Source: Anaerostipes faecalis
GTDB taxonomy: Bacteria; Bacillota; Clostridia; Lachnospirales; Lachnospiraceae
Direction of reading: 5' to 3'
NCBI RefSeq assembly: GCF_018982945.1
Contig: NZ_JABRXE010000011.1
Span: forward strand, 22,930 to 86,929
DNA length: 64,000 nt
Under the pieces are notes generated by a model that was not told the origin of the DNA, searched no databases, and saw only the letters and a list, made by a program, of their open reading frames with translations. The translations under genes were made by a program, and so were the position numbers. Below, one piece after another: positions 61,065-64,000 of the stretch. Positions within the stretch are counted from its first letter, which is position 1. Every line of letters begins with the position of its first letter.

Positions 61065-62033
61065 TTAATCCACTTTTTTTATGGTATCATTTTCTATGCA
61101 ACATATCAATACTTTTTCAAAGAGCAAATATAAAGAATCTGCTATCATTTTTGCATATTCAATGCCAATTTTAAATATATCTTTTTCTTCACTGCTCTCA
61201 AATATTTTCATAGAATCAATACACATGAATCCTAAAATTAAACTTTTTCCCTTTAAATTTCCTATTTTAGCAGTAAGCTCTTTAGATACATATTTCCCAT
61301 CTATCTTAATCGGAACCACTATTGTAGATCTATAGTAATCTAAGAATTTACTACCTCTGGAATTTCGATATTCCATTTTATATGTTTGTAGAAAATCCTG
61401 TTCAATATTACTCATGTCTGCAAATGCTAGCAGATCATCTTCAAATTTATTATCTATTATTACTTGAAAGTCAGTATTTTTACGTATTTCTACCGATACA
61501 TCATCTATTCTATTTCTCTTCTGATCTGTTGTATTGCTCCTGGCAATCGTTAACATTTCCCAATTATTATAATCAGCATCAAAAATACTATCATTTTTTA
61601 TTAATTTTATACATACCGAGACTTTATCATCGCCTAGATACTCCTTGAATAATTGGTTATAAATTAATTCTATATAATTACATATATGTACACAACGATC
61701 CTTCACATCTTCTAAGGTCAAAATATTTAATGAATACAAGGATGAAGAATAGTCTCTCAAATTATGAAAAAATTTATGCATTTCAGTCGCTAATTCTTTA
61801 TTTTTAACAAAAAATTTTCTTTCTAAAGCATTTTTTGCTTTATTCGTATCAAATATCGTCTTGACAATATAAGAACAAATTGTAATCAAATAAATAAGCA
61901 CAATCCCACTGAGAATATAAGTGAATATTTTATTTCCATTATTATAAAAAACCAGAACAATTGAAATCACGCTGCTAATAAATGCAAGTGGTTCCTTAAT
62001 TTTTATATATAATGTTTTAAAAAAATTAATCAT
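61065..62033 (-). CDS. Two-helix membrane protein with a GAF-like cytoplasmic domain
   Basis: About 322 residues from the ATG at 62033 (GAGG eight bases upstream). Two membrane helices near residues 13-32 and 39-58 are followed by a helical linker (ALERKFFVKNKELATEMHKF) and a C-terminal domain with FLDYYRSTIVVPIKI and LILGFMCIDS, resembling GAF-type sensor domains. No kinase, cyclase or nuclease motif follows. The DNA is markedly more AT-rich than the housekeeping genes, suggesting transfer. Function unknown; sensor proteins of this form occur in some defence islands, but nothing else here supports that. Confidence 0.65.
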   Translation of the reverse strand: MINFFKTLYIKIKEPLAFISSVISIVLVFYNNGNKIFTYILSGIVLIYLITICSYIVKTIFDTNKAKNALERKFFVKNKELATEMHKFFHNLRDYSSSLYSLNILTLEDVKDRCVHICNYIELIYNQLFKEYLGDDKVSVCIKLIKNDSIFDADYNNWEMLTIARSNTTDQKRNRIDDVSVEIRKNTDFQVIIDNKFEDDLLAFADMSNIEQDFLQTYKMEYRNSRGSKFLDYYRSTIVVPIKIDGKYVSKELTAKIGNLKGKSLILGFMCIDSMKIFESSEEKDIFKIGIEYAKMIADSLYLLFEKVLICCIENDTIKKVD

Positions 62034-62167
62034 ATGTATTTCCTCAAATATCACGTCACTTATTACTATAAAAAGCAATTTATCATCCGCTATGTATATT
62101 CAATAATATATTATTTCTTTCTATATTGCAATAGCAATATTATTTTCTATTCTTCAATATGTAGAAT

Positions 62168-63049
62168 TTATTCTGCCTTCAATGTGATGTGTACGATTTC
62201 CGGTACGTTATGGAATCTTGGAAGCTTTTCTTTATGTGTCCCCAATCCTCTGGTAATGATCATATTTTTTACAGCTTTAAAATGATGAATTCCATCTACA
62301 TATTCAGGGAACCATCCCTGATCTCCTCCATATAAACCACCAATCCCAAGCAAAATCACCTGCCCTCCATGGTTATGTCCACTGACAACCAAGTCTATAT
62401 TCCAGGTATCTGCAGCTTCTCCAAAAATAAAACTATCCGGACGATGTGCCATCATAATTTTAAAAGAATCCTCTGCCTGAAAAGATTCTAAAAATTTTAA
62501 GTCCTTAGGTTTCATGTCTTTCTTACTCATATGCCCGGCTCCATCAACAGCGAAAGCATAATCATACATTCCACCTATGGTAAGGTTGTTTCCTCTTATG
62601 CAAATATTTTTATACTCTTTGTCCAGAACGACTGCACCAGCATTTCTCAGCTTCTGAATCAAAGATTCATCTTTTTTCTTAATATATCCTTCCTCATGAT
62701 TTCCCAGAGAATAATATACAGGTGCAACTTTCTTTAACTGCTGTATGAGATCAACAGCAACATGGCTGTTTTCACTGATATCATTCAACATATCCCCAAC
62801 CATTAAAATCAAATCCGGATACTGTTCTCTGATTTTTTCAACAAGCTCCTGATTCTTCTCTCCAAACTCATGATCATGAAGATCTGAAATCATGATGATA
62901 TTTATGTTATTTTGAATTTTATCTGATTTAACCGTGTAATCAGACACTGTTAAATGATGGTATGAAATGTAAATCTCATAGGCGCAGAAGGAACCTGCTG
63001 CCAGAAATAAACATAATAAAATGATAAAAATTTTCTTAATCGGTTTCAT
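62168..63049 (-). CDS. Membrane-anchored metallophosphoesterase (YkuE-like)
   Basis: 293 residues: one N-terminal membrane helix (residues 5-23) and a calcineurin-like domain with IMISDLHDHEFG, VGDMLND, LGNHEEGY, MMAHRPD and VSGHNHGGQ, the full set of di-metal ligands. YkuE-type enzymes act at the outer membrane face on phospho-esters such as UDP-diacylglycerol; the substrate here is unknown. Gap of 83 bp to the next gene, no clear partner. Confidence 0.9.
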   Translation of the reverse strand: MKPIKKIFIILLCLFLAAGSFCAYEIYISYHHLTVSDYTVKSDKIQNNINIIMISDLHDHEFGEKNQELVEKIREQYPDLILMVGDMLNDISENSHVAVDLIQQLKKVAPVYYSLGNHEEGYIKKKDESLIQKLRNAGAVVLDKEYKNICIRGNNLTIGGMYDYAFAVDGAGHMSKKDMKPKDLKFLESFQAEDSFKIMMAHRPDSFIFGEAADTWNIDLVVSGHNHGGQVILLGIGGLYGGDQGWFPEYVDGIHHFKAVKNMIITRGLGTHKEKLPRFHNVPEIVHITLKAE

Positions 63050-63132
63050 AATAAGGTCCTTGTTAGCTTAAAGTTTTCATAAAATTGACTATTTGATGAT
63101 TTAGTCATTAATTCATCTATACTATCTCTGTA

Positions 63133-63945
63133 TCACTCATACACACTTGAATTATTAGAAAGTTTAATAACTATCGTATTATCAATTACTCTTATTGAAT
63201 TTGCCTTTGGCCAACATTCCATTTCTTTCACCTTATTCGATTCTTCCAACTTCTTTAATTGTTTTTGACTTACTGCAGACAAATCCAATTTAAATGTATT
63301 CGATAAAAACAGAACTGTATGTTCTTGATCAAATAGGAGATTATCCTCTATTAATTGTCCTAAAAGTTGCAATCCCGTTCCCTTTTTTTCTCCTCCCAAA
63401 CACACTTCTTTTGCTATATTACCTGTAACTGCAATATGATTAATTTTTCCATTGCTCAATTGATGAATACGTTCTATCATCTCTAATCCCGTAGCATATG
63501 AACTTTCATAACATCTGTTTAAATGATAATATGAAATATTAGCCTGAATTCCATAATTAAATATAATAACTGTTAATAATAATCCTGCAATATTTGCCCA
63601 CTTCTCTTTAAACCATCTGTCAAATAATAAAGTCATCCATATATATACAACACAAATACTTTGTAACATCATCGGTCGGTATACAATTGAATCTGACGTA
63701 AAAAACCATATACATGCAGCAAATGGTATAACAGCCATACATAGCAAAAAAATTAATAGTTGAATTTTTCGTCTATATAATGTACTTCTTTTTATTGCAG
63801 TACATACTACAACTAGTGCAAAAACCAAAAAAATAACATTTAGGATTCCATACAGAGTCCAGCCATGCTGAAAAACCGGAAGAATTCCGCTGATGTATTT
63901 TAACAGAGAAAAGGCTTTCCTAAACAGCCTACCCGCTGATACCAT
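63133..63945 (-). CDS. C-terminal part of a GtrII-type glucosyltransferase, possibly frameshifted
   Basis: 270 residues: several membrane helices (about 30-50, 60-85, 90-110, 118-135) and a C-terminal extracytoplasmic domain (INHIAVTGNIAKEVC). It fits the second half of GtrII-like glucosyl transfer proteins (about 500 residues or more). The supposed start MVSAGRLFRK follows an in-frame TAA by three codons. In a neighbouring frame, the sequence up to 63945 reads FYGICGDLIRLSYGISG, which joins RLFRKAF if one T is removed near 63937. So this is probably a gene broken near its middle, with the 5' end beyond the window. Confidence 0.55.
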   Translation of the reverse strand: MVSAGRLFRKAFSLLKYISGILPVFQHGWTLYGILNVIFLVFALVVVCTAIKRSTLYRRKIQLLIFLLCMAVIPFAACIWFFTSDSIVYRPMMLQSICVVYIWMTLLFDRWFKEKWANIAGLLLTVIIFNYGIQANISYYHLNRCYESSYATGLEMIERIHQLSNGKINHIAVTGNIAKEVCLGGEKKGTGLQLLGQLIEDNLLFDQEHTVLFLSNTFKLDLSAVSQKQLKKLEESNKVKEMECWPKANSIRVIDNTIVIKLSNNSSVYE

Positions 63946-64000
63946 AAGAAAGCCTTATCAAATCACCACAAATACCGTAAAAGTCAATCATTCAAGCATG

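Noticed and set aside
1-64000. tRNA, rRNA, tmRNA or 6S RNA genes
   Set aside because: Scanning the intergenic gaps showed no cloverleaf with GTTCRA-type T-loop or other recognisable structural RNA; a covariance search could still find small ones.

Overview
The window looks like a chromosomal segment from a low-GC Gram-positive gut Clostridium relative, most likely Lachnospiraceae (Blautia/Dorea-like). This rests on protein resemblance from memory: split transketolase subunits, the glmM-priA-def-fmt-rsmB-rlmN-prpC-prkC-rsgA-thiN gene order, DUF975 and Rpn-type proteins, GatCAB, and class B sortase with an SPKTG substrate. No rRNA, tRNA or CRISPR array was seen. Almost all genes lie on the minus strand.

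1-4.8 kb: purine salvage (amidohydrolase, purine nucleoside phosphorylase), then infC-rpmI-rplT with an AUU-type infC start and a leader carrying a terminator and a possible antiterminator. Next comes a capsule/exopolysaccharide (EPS) regulator set that is decaying: cpsB is intact, cpsC is cut by one in-frame amber codon, and cpsD has lost its middle. 4.9-10.7 kb: prfC, a sugar-nucleotidyltransferase with an internal 22-codon duplication, a polyprenyl glycosylphosphotransferase and an LCP ligase. 11-17.6 kb: small metabolic genes (three HAD phosphatases, a galactose-mutarotase-like protein, a TIGR01212 radical SAM protein, a PAP2 phosphatase, an Rpn nuclease). 17.6-20.8 kb: gatCAB. 21-26.8 kb: a sucrose/fructoside PTS locus (two GH32-type proteins, EIIBCA, LacI regulator) with a strong promoter covered by two operators.

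25.9-39.3 kb: one long housekeeping run from glmM to the LacI gene, with gaps of 0-24 bp, covering cell-wall precursor synthesis, primosome, translation initiation, rRNA methylation, Ser/Thr signalling and thiamine. 39.5-44.8 kb: DUF975 protein, transaldolase and split transketolase, a divergent LacI regulator, a tandem-repeat hairpin element and a coiled-coil protein. 45-52 kb: a second, intact EPS/cell-surface locus (class B sortase, LCP ligase, SPKTG surface protein, PHP phosphatase, Ig-like membrane protein, two Wzz/BY-kinase fusions), which probably makes the decayed first set dispensable.

52-64 kb is accessory DNA. A likely peptide-modification locus sits at 54.5-57.2 kb: a 126-aa substrate-like protein with a conserved-looking N-terminus, a terminator, a radical SAM/SPASM enzyme, and an HPr-kinase-like ATPase. 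An ABC exporter lies just upstream on the other strand, and a nucleotidyltransferase of the type found in lasso-peptide loci lies downstream. A duplicated module (phospholipase-C-like gene plus nucleotidyltransferase) has decayed reciprocally in its two copies, and a third nucleotidyltransferase remnant lies beside the substrate gene. IS3-type remnants, GC-rich structured repeats, an AT-rich membrane/GAF-like protein, a 55-aa protein, a phosphoesterase and a probably broken glucosyltransferase fill the rest. The peptide locus is the best candidate for an undescribed system.
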